From UBA11346 sp038318565 (GTDB lineage: Bacteria > Planctomycetota > UBA11346), in the NCBI GenBank assembly GCA_038318565.1, contig JBBQCI010000001.1, positions 61,396 through 125,395 of the forward strand: DNA of 64,000 bases, written 5' to 3'. Below are positions 26,912-35,613 of the stretch, one piece after another (positions within the stretch are counted from its first letter, which is position 1; every line of letters starts with the position of its first letter). The notes under the pieces are model-generated. The model was given only the letters and a program-made list of their open reading frames with translations. It was not told where the DNA came from and did no database searches. Position numbers and translations under genes: made by a program.

Positions 26912-27328
26912 ATGACCGACGAAGACGTCATCCGCGCTTCCGGCCTGTTGCTGCGCAGGGAATCGGGCGGACGCCGCAGCTGGCTGCTGCTACGCAACCG
27001 CAAACGTGGCGAATGGGGCTTTCCCAAAGGCCACGCCGAAGGTGACGAAGACGACGTCAGCACCGCCTTGCGCGAATGCGCCGAGGAATGCGGCATCGCT
27101 CTGGTCGCGCTCGACGGAACTACCCGCATCCTGCGCTACCGGCTGTCGAACGGCTTCGCTAAGCAGGTGGTCTATTTGCCGGCCCGCACCTGTCAGGATC
27201 GTGTGCTTTTGTCGCACGAGCATGACCGTTCCGGCTGGTTCGATGCCAAGGGCGTCATCGCCCGCATGCCGTATGAAAGCCTGCGCGCCCTGTTCCGTGC
27301 CCACCTGCGCGATTTCCGGTACCGCTGA
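26912..27328 (+). CDS. Nudix hydrolase
   Basis: A 138-residue Nudix protein. The Nudix box is complete: GHAEGDEDDVSTALRECAEECGI, matching Gx5Ex7REUxEExGU, preceded by GEWGFPKG. The size and the preceding RNRKRGEWGFPKG fit the diadenosine polyphosphate (Ap4A) or (di)nucleoside polyphosphate hydrolase subgroup. The ATG at 26912 is preferred because an octamer repeat array occupies 26869-26892; a GTG at 26861 overlapping the previous stop by four bases is the alternative and would add 17 residues. The stop overlaps the next gene by one base. Confidence 0.88.
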   Translation: MTDEDVIRASGLLLRRESGGRRSWLLLRNRKRGEWGFPKGHAEGDEDDVSTALRECAEECGIALVALDGTTRILRYRLSNGFAKQVVYLPARTCQDRVLLSHEHDRSGWFDAKGVIARMPYESLRALFRAHLRDFRYR

Positions 27329-28122
27329 TGCAACGTTTTGAATTCCTCGTCCACGACGGCGATGACCTGCCCAACATCGATCAACTGGCAGCCGCCCTCA
27401 TCGAACTCGGCTGCCTGCTGCACAATGGCGAGGATTACCGGCCTGGAAGCTGGTCAGATCCGGGCACCGGTGCCCGCGCTGTGCTCGATCTAGGCACTCC
27501 GCCAATTGAGGAGGATGCCCAGCACCCGCCGCGTGCTTATGCCGGCTGGGTGCCATTGCGTCTGGCCGTCCAGCTACCATTGGTCTGTCCGCACTGGCAG
27601 GCGGTAGAGGGTTTCCAGTTCATTGAACGGCTGCTGGCAACCGTGCCGGGCGCTTTCGCCCTCGACTGCGAGGATATCCAGGAGACCAAAGACGCCGATC
27701 CGGGTCCGTTCGCCTGGAGTCGCCCACGCGCCCTGGCCAGCTGGGAACGCCAGCACACCGTGCAGATCGAAACGCGAACGGATCTGTCTCGGATGAATCG
27801 GGGTGACTCGCTCCGCTTATGGCGCTGGCGACGAGAACGGGAGGAAGCCTGGCCGGTGGCGGCCGTCTTGCGCGACCGTGCGGCATCCGAAGCGCATGCC
27901 GTAGTGGTTTGGCAGGATCCCACCAAGCCCTGCGTGCTGCCGTCGACCGGACTGATCCTGGTCCGCCTTGCCACGCCCCGCCTGGTGCGTCGCCGCGAAT
28001 TACCTGACGGTACCCCTCTGCCGCGTGCCGGTGGCGCTCTGGTTGCACCGCCGACGGAATGGCCAGCCAGCCTGGCGATCGATCGTTTCACGGCCTGCGA
28101 CGACGAGCTGTGGGTCGACTGA
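27328..28122 (+). CDS. Uncharacterised protein coupled to the Nudix gene
   Basis: A 264-residue soluble protein with no signal peptide or membrane segment. It starts MQRFEFLVHDGDDLPNIDQLAAALIELGCLLHNGEDYRPGSWSDP. The middle part contains WVPLRLAVQLPLVCPHWQAVEGFQFIERLLATVPGAFALDCEDIQE, and the C-terminal half is Arg-, Trp- and Pro-rich. It reads like a globular cytoplasmic protein, but I do not recognise a family. Its ATG shares a base with the stop of the Nudix gene (TGATG), so the two products are probably made together. A low-complexity, lower-GC gap of 242 bases with no supported gene follows it. Confidence 0.7.
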   Translation: MQRFEFLVHDGDDLPNIDQLAAALIELGCLLHNGEDYRPGSWSDPGTGARAVLDLGTPPIEEDAQHPPRAYAGWVPLRLAVQLPLVCPHWQAVEGFQFIERLLATVPGAFALDCEDIQETKDADPGPFAWSRPRALASWERQHTVQIETRTDLSRMNRGDSLRLWRWRREREEAWPVAAVLRDRAASEAHAVVVWQDPTKPCVLPSTGLILVRLATPRLVRRRELPDGTPLPRAGGALVAPPTEWPASLAIDRFTACDDELWVD

Positions 28123-28364
28123 CCCACCTAATCATAAGCTATATTCGTCAGGCTTTTTGATGTGAGTATGCTGGCGTCTACGTCAGTTCACCAATGAATC
28201 TCAATCGACCCACCACCGTGCAGTTGGTAGCTCTCAGCTGATCATACCCGGTTGTCCGTTGCCGCACGATACCTCAAAGCACTGACCATGCTTGGCGAGT
28301 TCAGCGAACCACACATGGGATCGGAAGATCAATCCCCCCTGTGGACAACGTCCGCGATAGCCGA

Positions 28365-28736
28365 CTACTCGTCCCACAATCCCTCGAGGATGTCCTTACG
28401 CATCTCCGCTACCTCAGCCGGTGGCGGCACCGCCGCCGAATCTAACAATACTAACGCCTGATCGCTGTCACCGGTCCTGGCGAGACACCTCGCATAGTTC
28501 ACCAGGTAATCGGTGCGCGACACGTTCTTCACTTTCGCATAGTACGAGAGGGCCGTTTCGGCCTCATCCACCAGGGTGTCGTAGGCGATCGCGGCTTCGA
28601 GCAGCAGATCATCACTGGCTGGAAAATCCTTCAAACCGTCAAGCAGGGTGTCTTGGATCAGCTTCAGGATGTTACGCTGATCGCCGTTGTCATAGACGGC
28701 ATCCCTGAACTCGGCGATGAGGTCTTGCGGCGTCAT
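28365..28736 (-). CDS. Small TPR-like protein
   Basis: A 123-residue acidic all-helical protein without signal peptide. Two TPR-like helix pairs are visible (LLLEAAIAYDTLVDEAETALSYYAKVKNVS and DYLVNYARCLARTGDSDQALVLLDSAAVPPP), so it probably mediates a protein contact. It stands alone between two strand switches. Its leader contains a small perfect hairpin, CACGTC-gaa-GACGTG at 28765-28779, which might be an operator half-pair or chance. No specific function can be given. Confidence 0.72.
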   Translation of the reverse strand: MTPQDLIAEFRDAVYDNGDQRNILKLIQDTLLDGLKDFPASDDLLLEAAIAYDTLVDEAETALSYYAKVKNVSRTDYLVNYARCLARTGDSDQALVLLDSAAVPPPAEVAEMRKDILEGLWDE

Positions 28737-28845
28737 GGCGTGGCTACCCGCGCATCTGGGTGGTCACGTCGAAGACGTGCAGTTGCGATAATATCCGTGT
28801 AGACGCACCGCGTCGTCCGTCAAGGCGACCCATTGTGAAGTTTCA

Positions 28846-30888
28846 TCACCCGTGGACGAATCCATCCCGATACACCGTTCCGGTCAGATACGGCGCCCAG
28901 TTCTTCTCAAAGAAGATGCGGGCTGGATCCTCCATGCCACGCAAGTCGGTCGACGAAACGGCAAAGCCGTCACGCCAGGTCACAGTCAGTTTCTGGCGAC
29001 GTTGCTCCGGCCGTTCCTCGCGAAAGCGATAGGCCGAGCAGTCGACGGATACGGCTTCGGGCATCTTTGTGCCGGCGGCATCGCAATAAGCACGTGCGCC
29101 TCGACTGCCACCACCGGAGACCAAGTAGGAGTCGAGCGCCGTGAGCACGGCCTCGGACAGCAGGGCTTGATGCCGCCATCGGAAGGCTTCTGCCGAACGT
29201 TCGGGCGTGACGCTAATGCCATCCCTGATGACGCGAACGCGCAGGGCGCGCGCCGCGGCCAGGGCGGACGGAACCTCGGCCACCGGGCAGATAAAGCCGG
29301 CATGGTCGCTCATGCGCGCCTGAATCTCATCACGCACGGCTGGGGCAGTCAGTCCGCTATCAGTGCGGGTGATTGCCAATGCGTTTCGGGCCGCCGCCTG
29401 CACCGCGGCGATCTCTATACCCGGACGCTGTGGACGCTCGGACGACAGGTGCTTGGCAACGCGCACGCCCATGACCTGGCCGGCGTTCAGGGCCGCACCG
29501 CCAGGACGGGTGACGCCATGGGTGCCGGCCACCTCACCCAAGGCGTAGAGTCCAGAGATGCTGCTGCGACCCCAGGTATCGACCTGCACACCGCCATTCA
29601 TGTGCTGATTATTGACGTTGAACGGCAGCGGCTCGCGCGCGAGATCCGTTCCGTGCATGCGATACAACTCGATGGCGAGCGGATTCATCCGTCGCAGGCG
29701 CTCAATCGGGGTGGGCAGCAGGGCGTCGTTGTTGGCGAGGTAGCTACGCGCATCGTCGTCCAGGTCATCGAGCGAGAAGCCGGTCGGATTGCGCGTGAAG
29801 TCGAGACAGATGGTACGACCGAGGCGCGATTCATGATGGATCGCCAGGTCGACCAGACTGGAGCCGAAGGCCAGCATGCGGCTGGCGTGGAACGGCCACT
29901 GGTAGCCCTTGCGGAAGACGTTGCTCGCCGCCTCACACGGTGAGCGATACCACGACTGGAGAAACTCACGCTCAGTTCCCGCAGCATCGCGACTGAAGAT
30001 GCGCGGCACCACCTGCACGTAGGTTCCAGAGAGGTTCCACGGAAACTCCTGGCGGCGCGTGCCGATGCCGAACTGACTCTCGGTCAGATTGCACACCGCT
30101 GCACCGGATTCGATCGCCATACCGAGCGAGCCGTAGCAGTGGCGCGGATAGACGCTGTCCCGGTATAGCTCTCCGGGACCGCCCGTTGCCAGGACGGTTG
30201 CACCGGCCAGCAGCACGCACAGTCCCTGGGGATTGGCTCCTGGTCCCAGTTCGCGATCGACGGCGATGGCGCCCAGGCAACGTCCCTCGCTGACGATCAG
30301 ATGAACCGCCTCGCAGCGACGACGGATGGTGACGCCGAGTCGCAGAGCCTCTTCGGCCAGCACCTTGACCATGAGGCGCGAGGTCCGCGGGCCGCAGCTG
30401 GTGGCGCGACCGACGTCATCATGGTCGGTCTGGTAGCGCAGCACCGCGCCGAAACGGTCGGTCGGCAGCGGCAAGCCGAGATACTGCAGTCCAGCGAATG
30501 CGCCGATCGATCCAACCGCTTCCACATAGGCCTGATCGAGATCCATCGCCCCGCCGGCGCCAATGTCGCTGGCCAGCTTGACGAAGTTGTCGCCTTTGTT
30601 CGATGTTCCGGCAGTATGGATGGTCTGCTTGTCCGATCCCGAGCAGGCCGACGTTCCGCCAAACGGACTCATCGTCGCCACGGTCACTTCAAGCCCAGCA
30701 CGGTTGGCTTCAACAGCGGCCCGCAGACCAGCGGCACCGCTACCAATTACCAGGACAGCTGTTCGCAGTACCGGCATGCGGACACTGTGCACATCAATGT
30801 GTTCGGTTAGGGCTGGAGATTCGGGCAGTGCCGGCATGTCGACGCGGGTCAGGGCGTCGAGGATGGCCTGGGGGACATCGATGGGCAT
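28846..30888 (-). CDS. FAD-dependent dehydrogenase, fumarate reductase/succinate dehydrogenase flavoprotein type
   Basis: A 680-residue flavoprotein. The dinucleotide-binding loop is GSGAAG (49-54) in VLVIGSGAAGLRAAVEANRAGLEV. The middle holds TVLATGGPGELYRD, and the FAD-closing end reads GLYALGEVAGTHGVTRPGGAALNAGQVMGVRVAKHL. It lacks an obvious covalent-flavin His and the SdhA C-terminal signature, and resembles flavoproteins found with sugar-catabolic genes in PVC bacteria. A substrate such as an aldonate, uronate or cyclitol is inferred from its neighbours only. The ATG at 30888 has GGAGG five bases upstream and shares one base with the SDR stop, so it is the third gene of the aldolase-SDR-FAD operon. 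Confidence 0.87.
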   Translation of the reverse strand: MPIDVPQAILDALTRVDMPALPESPALTEHIDVHSVRMPVLRTAVLVIGSGAAGLRAAVEANRAGLEVTVATMSPFGGTSACSGSDKQTIHTAGTSNKGDNFVKLASDIGAGGAMDLDQAYVEAVGSIGAFAGLQYLGLPLPTDRFGAVLRYQTDHDDVGRATSCGPRTSRLMVKVLAEEALRLGVTIRRRCEAVHLIVSEGRCLGAIAVDRELGPGANPQGLCVLLAGATVLATGGPGELYRDSVYPRHCYGSLGMAIESGAAVCNLTESQFGIGTRRQEFPWNLSGTYVQVVPRIFSRDAAGTEREFLQSWYRSPCEAASNVFRKGYQWPFHASRMLAFGSSLVDLAIHHESRLGRTICLDFTRNPTGFSLDDLDDDARSYLANNDALLPTPIERLRRMNPLAIELYRMHGTDLAREPLPFNVNNQHMNGGVQVDTWGRSSISGLYALGEVAGTHGVTRPGGAALNAGQVMGVRVAKHLSSERPQRPGIEIAAVQAAARNALAITRTDSGLTAPAVRDEIQARMSDHAGFICPVAEVPSALAAARALRVRVIRDGISVTPERSAEAFRWRHQALLSEAVLTALDSYLVSGGGSRGARAYCDAAGTKMPEAVSVDCSAYRFREERPEQRRQKLTVTWRDGFAVSSTDLRGMEDPARIFFEKNWAPYLTGTVYRDGFVHG

Positions 30889-31673
30889 CACAACCTCCGT
30901 AACTGGAAGCCACCGTCTACGTCGATCACCGTCCCGCTGCTGAATGGGAAATCGCCGGCAACCAGCGCCTTCACCGCCAATCCGACGTCTTCGCCGGTAC
31001 CCCAGCGGTTCTGCGGCACCAGGCCCTGGGCGATCAGTGCGTCGTACTTGCCGGTGACGCCCGCAGTCATGTCGGTCTTCATGATGCCTGGGCGCACTTC
31101 ATAGACCATGATGCCCTCTGGTGCCAGGCGAGTCGCCCACAGCTGCGCCGCCATCGCTACTCCGGCTTTGCTGATGCAATAGTCGCCACGCATGATTGAG
31201 GCGGTATGCACGCTGATCGAGGTGCAGAACACCACCGAGCGGTAGCGGACCGCCGGTTCATACGGCTTGCCCAGCCAGTGCTTGGCCACTAGCTGGGTGA
31301 GAAAATATGGACCCTTGGTGTTGATGCCTACCAACCGATCGAAGCTCTCTTCGCCGGCATCAAGGATGTCCGCTCGCACGTTTGGGGCGACTCCGGCGTT
31401 GTTCACCAGACTGTCGATGCGGCCAAAGGCGGCGAGTGTTGCGTCGAGCAGGGTCTGACGTTGGCTCGCCTGGCTGATATCCCCCTGCAGCGGGATGAAC
31501 CGTTGCGCGCAATCCTGTGCTGCGGTACTGCACAGCTGCGCGCATTCCTCAGCAGCGCCTGCGTTGCCGGCGTAGTTGATACCGACGCTCCAACCGGCCT
31601 TTGCCAGTTCGAGGGCAACCCCACGGCCGAGTCCGCGCGAGGCACCCGTAACCAGGGCTACGGGAAAGGTCAT
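30888..31673 (-). CDS. Short-chain dehydrogenase/reductase
   Basis: A 261-residue classical SDR. The NAD(P)-binding motif TGASRGLG is at 9-16, NNAG at 91-94, and the catalytic set is S152/S154, Y165 and K169 (CTSISVHTASIMRGDYCISK). The C-terminus GTVIDVDGGFQLRRL is typical of the 3-oxoacyl-ACP-reductase-like subfamily, which in catabolic loci usually oxidises sugars, lactones or sugar acids. The ATG at 31673 is fixed by AAGGAG five bases upstream and a four-base ATGA overlap with the aldolase gene. The longer insert after INTKGPYFLTQLVAKHWLGKPYEP is slightly unusual. Confidence 0.92.
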   Translation of the reverse strand: MTFPVALVTGASRGLGRGVALELAKAGWSVGINYAGNAGAAEECAQLCSTAAQDCAQRFIPLQGDISQASQRQTLLDATLAAFGRIDSLVNNAGVAPNVRADILDAGEESFDRLVGINTKGPYFLTQLVAKHWLGKPYEPAVRYRSVVFCTSISVHTASIMRGDYCISKAGVAMAAQLWATRLAPEGIMVYEVRPGIMKTDMTAGVTGKYDALIAQGLVPQNRWGTGEDVGLAVKALVAGDFPFSSGTVIDVDGGFQLRRL

Positions 31674-32314
31674 GCGCACTCCTTGGCGACGGCAACGGCC
31701 TCAGCCGTCAAACGGGTGATCTCGGCCCAGTTTCCCGAAGCTATCAGCTTCGGAGCCACCATCCAGGTACCACCGATGGCGAGAACTCCTGGGGTCTTCA
31801 ACCAATCACGCAGGTTGCCAATCTCGATTCCACCAGTCGCCACAAAGCGCACGCCACGATGCTGGTACGGCGCATGCAGCGACTTGATCATCGGGATACC
31901 GCCGGCTGCGACCGCGGGGAAGAATTTCAGCGCCGTGCATCCTAGTGACAACGCCCGTTCGACGTCACTGGGTGTACACACGCCTGGCCAGAACGGCAAG
32001 CCACTCGACTGGGCGAGTTTGACAATGTCGGGATTGCAGCCCGGAGCGACCGCGAATCTGGCCCCGGCCTGTTTCGCGGCAGCGACCTCCTCGGGCATGG
32101 TGACGGTGCCAGCTCCAAGGATGAATTCGGGGAAATCCCGGGCGACCGTGGCGATGGCCTCCCGAGCCGCTGCGGTGCGGAAGGTGATCTCGGCAACCTG
32201 AAGACCGCCTGCAGCAAGAGCTCGGCAGAGCGGTTCAGCATCGACTGCTCGTTCGATAACGATCACGGGTACGATGCGGGCGGCTGAGACTTCGGCGAGG
32301 ATATCGGTGGGCAT
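31670..32314 (-). CDS. eda: 2-dehydro-3-deoxy-phosphogluconate/4-hydroxy-2-oxoglutarate aldolase family protein
   Basis: A 214-residue class I aldolase of the KDPG/KHG family. Catalytic Glu is E42 (VAEITFRT) and the Schiff-base Lys is K130 (CTALKFFPA). LGAGTV, GARFAVAPGCN and IGGTWM are family landmarks. It would split a 2-keto-3-deoxy sugar acid phosphate to pyruvate and an aldehyde. It is the first gene of a tightly overlapping operon with an SDR and an FAD dehydrogenase, which points to oxidative catabolism of a sugar or sugar acid. No sugar-acid kinase or dehydratase is in the window, so a KDPG substrate is not assured. A perfect palindrome lies 37 bases upstream of its ATG. Confidence 0.9.
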   Translation of the reverse strand: MPTDILAEVSAARIVPVIVIERAVDAEPLCRALAAGGLQVAEITFRTAAAREAIATVARDFPEFILGAGTVTMPEEVAAAKQAGARFAVAPGCNPDIVKLAQSSGLPFWPGVCTPSDVERALSLGCTALKFFPAVAAGGIPMIKSLHAPYQHRGVRFVATGGIEIGNLRDWLKTPGVLAIGGTWMVAPKLIASGNWAEITRLTAEAVAVAKECA

Positions 32315-32350
32315 GCTGACATGCTACAACGGGCCGACGCTGTGGCAAGC

Positions 32351-32373
32351 CGATCATATATGATATATGATCG
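32351..32373. promoter_or_regulatory. Palindromic operator between the aldolase operon and the divergent gene
   Basis: A perfect 23-base palindrome: half-site CGATCATATAT, one central G, then the complementary half. It is very AT-rich against the GC-rich background and lies 37 bases before the aldolase ATG and 60 bases before the ATG of the divergent gene 32434-33708. TATGAT inside the half-sites could serve as a -10 element in either direction, so a bound regulator would block transcription. The 13-mer GATCATATATGAT recurs in the palindrome at 38852-38877. The shape suits a GntR- or LacI-type repressor; none is recognised nearby. Confidence 0.75.
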
Positions 32374-32433
32374 GTAGACGCGCCGAGAACCGGGTGACTT
32401 GCGCATGACCAGTCGTGGCAACGCTGCCGCGCC

Positions 32434-33708
32434 ATGCTTGGAACCTTGCGGCGCATCACCTGGTGGCAGACCCTGATCCTCATCGGATGCCTGTTTGGCA
32501 TCTTCGTGGCCTGTCTGGCCATGTGGCTTCGCAGTACCAGCGATCTGATAGCCGTCGATGCACGGGCCCGCCAGCTGCGGTTGCCAACTGGCCTGACGAA
32601 TATCGCCTTTGCCAGCGCCACTCCCGCACGCATCGCCGACTGGCAACGGCTGCTGACCCTGGGTGAACAGCTCAAGCCATGGTCGGAAAGCGAACCCGCC
32701 AAGGGCTGGACGCCGATTCCTGGTCAGGCACTGCCTGACGGTTTGGCAACTCATCATGAAGCACTCGACAAGGCGCTGCTGGTCGAATCGGCAGACATCC
32801 TCGGCCGTCTCGGTGATGCGCCAATCGATGCCCACCGCGACCTGTCGCCAGCTGCCACGTTGCCCGACGTCACCGCCCTGCGCCGGCACATGCGCCTGCG
32901 CTGTGAGCGGATCCTGCTGGCGCCGTCTGCCGATCTGCCAGTCGAGATCAGCCGAGCCGCGGCCCTGATCCCTGCGCGCGAACCCCTTGGCCTGCTCCGT
33001 CTGATGGTCCAGGCCAATCTGATCGAGCAGTGGTCTACCGCTGTGATCATGCGCTCCGCTGATCTCGGCGCTGCTAAGGCCGCGATCGCCGATCAAGCGC
33101 GCGGCCTCGCCCCACTGGCTCCTCAAGGGCTGGCCGTTGCCTGGCGAAACGACCTCGCGTCTTTGCGTGGCTTCGTCGCCACCGCAGATCCTGCCGCCGT
33201 GTGGAGTCGACTAGGTCGGGACGGTGGTTTGTTCTCGTTCGACGCCTGGGGCTTCGCCATCGCCCTGCGCGCCGGCCGCGCCGAGACCATCACGCTGATG
33301 CAGGACATCGCCGTCGCCCAGGGCGAGGCGCTGGATGCAGCACGCCAGCTTGCTGCCACCCGGACAGCCGAGGCGATCGCACGGCAAGCCTCGTGGTGGC
33401 GGCCTGGCACCCTCCTGCCAGCCATGACCCTACCCGTAGCGACCCCGGTCGTAGCAGGGGCGCACACGGCCCGGCTTCGGCTGCTGGTGCTGGCGGCCGA
33501 ACTGACAGGCGAGGCTTGGCCGATCGACCAACTCGATTCATCCGGCAAACCAGTACGGCGGGTCGAGCGCGCCGCCACGCTGATCGGGGCCTACAGCGTC
33601 AGCGCCGACGGCGTGGATGACGGCGGACATTCCCAAAACGACCGCTGTTGGCCGCTGTACGCCCCCTTGGGCAGTCCCAAGGCCGGGGATCCACTGCCCG
33701 CACCGTGA
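32434..33708 (+). CDS. Membrane-anchored protein with a pseudopilin-like C-terminal motif
   Basis: A 424-residue protein with an N-terminal membrane helix (about 11-31) and a largely helical extracytoplasmic region. The last 100 residues run HTARLRLLVLAAELTGEAWPIDQLDSSGKPVRR...LIGAYSVSADGVDDGG. They follow the scheme of planctomycete secreted proteins that end in a helix, then G-x-WP, then YS(V/L)..DG.DDGG, also seen at the ends of pseudopilin-like proteins. The function is unknown. It is divergent from the aldolase operon across the palindrome, so it may be co-regulated with it, perhaps as a surface component of glycan use. No clear ribosome binding site is seen at ATG 32434. Confidence 0.72.
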   Translation: MLGTLRRITWWQTLILIGCLFGIFVACLAMWLRSTSDLIAVDARARQLRLPTGLTNIAFASATPARIADWQRLLTLGEQLKPWSESEPAKGWTPIPGQALPDGLATHHEALDKALLVESADILGRLGDAPIDAHRDLSPAATLPDVTALRRHMRLRCERILLAPSADLPVEISRAAALIPAREPLGLLRLMVQANLIEQWSTAVIMRSADLGAAKAAIADQARGLAPLAPQGLAVAWRNDLASLRGFVATADPAAVWSRLGRDGGLFSFDAWGFAIALRAGRAETITLMQDIAVAQGEALDAARQLAATRTAEAIARQASWWRPGTLLPAMTLPVATPVVAGAHTARLRLLVLAAELTGEAWPIDQLDSSGKPVRRVERAATLIGAYSVSADGVDDGGHSQNDRCWPLYAPLGSPKAGDPLPAP

Positions 33709-33756
33709 GACTAGACGACGCCCGCCGCCTGCCACCCTTCCCGCCCGGAGCCCCAC

Positions 33757-34674
33757 ATGCCCGTCCGCGCCATCATCCACGCCGGTCTTGCCGGCATCGA
33801 ACTCACCACGCCTGCCTTGCGTCTAATCGCCGTTCATGGTGCGGGGCCACGCCTCGCCTGGTTCGGCGCCTCGGCCGGCGACAACCTTCTGCTGTGGGAC
33901 GACCAACAGCCGCTGAAGTACGTCCGTCAGGTGTCTGGTTTCGCCAAACCCTGGTCGCTACGCGGCGGCCACCGCGTCTGGACCGCACGCTTCGGCGCCG
34001 ACGAGGACGAGCAGACCTACGCCAACGATGATGCCGCTGGTACCGGAACAGTAAGCCCCGACGGCTTCACCGTCACTGGTGCGCTCTGCCGCGAAACCTT
34101 CAGCCGCCGTTCGATCAGCGTGCGCATTCTGCGCGACGATCGTCTGGAAGTGATCAACCGCATCATCAACGAAGGCGACATGCTGCTCGGCTGCGGACTG
34201 TGGGCGCTGACCTGCACCAAGCCCAATGCGGACACCCGTTATGTCATCCCACTGGGTGACGGTTCGTCGTGGGATACCGCCACGATCACCACCTTCCGCA
34301 CCTGGGCCGGGCACGGCACCGGCAGCTTCCGCGAAGAGCAGTTCGAGACGACCGACGATGCCTACGTCCTGACCCCACGGGGCCGCGAGACCAAGCGCAT
34401 GGTCGGCACGCCAGCCGGCAGCATCGCCATGATTGATCCGGCTCGTAATCTGACCTTTGCGATCAGCACCACCTGGGAGCCGCGCGCGACCTACCCAGCC
34501 AATGCGAACATCGCCATGTACGTCGGCCCTGCGAACTTCATGGTCGAGATGGAGACGATGGGTCCACACGCTGTGCTGAAGGCTGGCCAGTCGCTGGAGC
34601 ACCGTCAGGAGTGGACCCTCGCCAAGGGCACCATCCCACTGACCGGCGCTGCGGTGCGCGGCCTCACCGCCTGA
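33757..34674 (+). CDS. Mutarotase-fold protein, DUF4380-like
   Basis: A 305-residue cytoplasmic protein rich in beta strands. The opening (GIELTTPALRLIAVHGAGPRLAWFGASAGDNLLLWDDQQPLKY) is the pattern of galactose-mutarotase-like or DUF4380 proteins, in which a residue after the R(L/I) strand is followed by NLL(W/F). Later blocks include LEVINRIINEGDMLLGCGLWALTCTKP and NIAMYVGPANFMVEMETMGPHAVLKAGQSLEHRQEWTL. Family members probably bind or epimerise sugars, which suits the surrounding catabolic locus. It starts 48 bases after the previous gene on the same strand. The call is by fold pattern only. Confidence 0.75.
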   Translation: MPVRAIIHAGLAGIELTTPALRLIAVHGAGPRLAWFGASAGDNLLLWDDQQPLKYVRQVSGFAKPWSLRGGHRVWTARFGADEDEQTYANDDAAGTGTVSPDGFTVTGALCRETFSRRSISVRILRDDRLEVINRIINEGDMLLGCGLWALTCTKPNADTRYVIPLGDGSSWDTATITTFRTWAGHGTGSFREEQFETTDDAYVLTPRGRETKRMVGTPAGSIAMIDPARNLTFAISTTWEPRATYPANANIAMYVGPANFMVEMETMGPHAVLKAGQSLEHRQEWTLAKGTIPLTGAAVRGLTA

Positions 34675-34706
34675 CATGACGACAGTCCGCGCGTAGACTT
34701 CAGTTC

Positions 34707-34742
34707 GTTGCTTCAGCTGTTGCTTCAGCTGTTGCTACGGCT
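34707..34742. repeat. Three 12-base tandem repeats at a convergent gene end
   Basis: GTTGCTTCAGCT occurs twice in tandem (34707-34718 and 34719-34730) and a third copy with two changes (GTTGCTACGGCT) follows at 34731-34742, reaching into the stop codon of the AraC gene. The repeat fills most of the 60-base gap between convergent genes. No T-run follows on either strand, so it is not an intrinsic terminator. Confidence 0.6.
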
Positions 34743-35541
34743 GTCCTGACAACCACGCGCTGGGGCTGCTTCCGGTAGCTGCCCTGAAGCGATGGTTGAA
34801 GTGGCTCTGGCTGCCAAATCCGCAGGCCAACGAGACATCGAGCAGGGTGCCTCGCCGTGCGCGCATCATCCGCTGGGCCTCGCGCAGGCGAATGTCCAGC
34901 AGGACATCGCCGATGGTGCGACCGGTACGGGCGCGGAAGCGGGCCAGGAACTGCGAGCGACCAAGCGGGCCAAGCGCCACCAAGTCGGCGACGCGCACCG
35001 GCGTCATGTAATAGTCCTCAAGCCATCGGCAGGCCTGGTCGATTTGGCGATTGCCGGCAGCGACGGCGTCGGTGTCGGCAGTAGGCGCCTGCTGGGCATC
35101 GCGAGCCAGCGCAACGACAGCTTCGACGACCAGGGCCTGGGCAGCCGGTCTGGCACCCAAGGCGGATGATGTCCATTCCCGCTCGGCCCGGTGGAGCAGC
35201 GCCGCAACCCGCTGACCCGTTGAAGATCGAACCGGCAGACGATTGGACTGCGCGGCAAGGTCCGAGATCCGGCCCAGCAGTACGCCAGCCTCTGCAGGCA
35301 GTTCGCCAGACGCCACGTTCAGCACCACCGCACTGAACGTCTCATCCCGACCGGTCGCGCTCATGTGGGGGCATCCGATCGGATAGACGAAGACATCGCC
35401 GGGTACGCACGGGATGTCTCCTGTGCCGGTCAATTGCCGACCACGCCCCCGCTGGACCACAAGGAACTCGATGTCGTTATGCACATGACGATTCCCGGTC
35501 GGGTTGGTCAGGGCATGGGCCTGGAACGCCAGCAGGATCAT
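34735..35541 (-). CDS. AraC-family transcriptional regulator with N-terminal cupin
   Basis: A 268-residue regulator. The N-terminal sensor is a cupin (HVHNDIEFLVVQRGRGRQLTG and PGDVFVYPIGCPH, about 12-60). The C-terminal double helix-turn-helix domain (about 165-266) contains VRVADLVALGPLGRSQFLARFRARTGRTIGDVLLDIRLREAQRMM and ISLACGFGSQSHFNHRFRAATGSSP (written DVSLACGFG in the protein). Such regulators usually activate sugar genes when the cupin binds the sugar. It is divergent from the Gfo/Idh gene across 72 bases and is its likely regulator. The start was placed at MILLAFQAHALTN; an upstream in-frame extension overlaps the divergent gene and is not credible. Confidence 0.88.
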   Translation of the reverse strand: MILLAFQAHALTNPTGNRHVHNDIEFLVVQRGRGRQLTGTGDIPCVPGDVFVYPIGCPHMSATGRDETFSAVVLNVASGELPAEAGVLLGRISDLAAQSNRLPVRSSTGQRVAALLHRAEREWTSSALGARPAAQALVVEAVVALARDAQQAPTADTDAVAAGNRQIDQACRWLEDYYMTPVRVADLVALGPLGRSQFLARFRARTGRTIGDVLLDIRLREAQRMMRARRGTLLDVSLACGFGSQSHFNHRFRAATGSSPSAWLSGQP

Positions 35542-35613
35542 GCCGGACGATACCACAAGCACCGGCGTGTGCGAGGGCAAGACACAGGCTGCCGGGGAGA
35601 TATGCTGTTCGCC

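Noticed and set aside
28123..28364. Lower-GC 242-base gap considered as an RNA gene
   Set aside because: No tRNA, SRP, RNase P or riboswitch signature, and only frames under 20 codons that start and stop sensibly.
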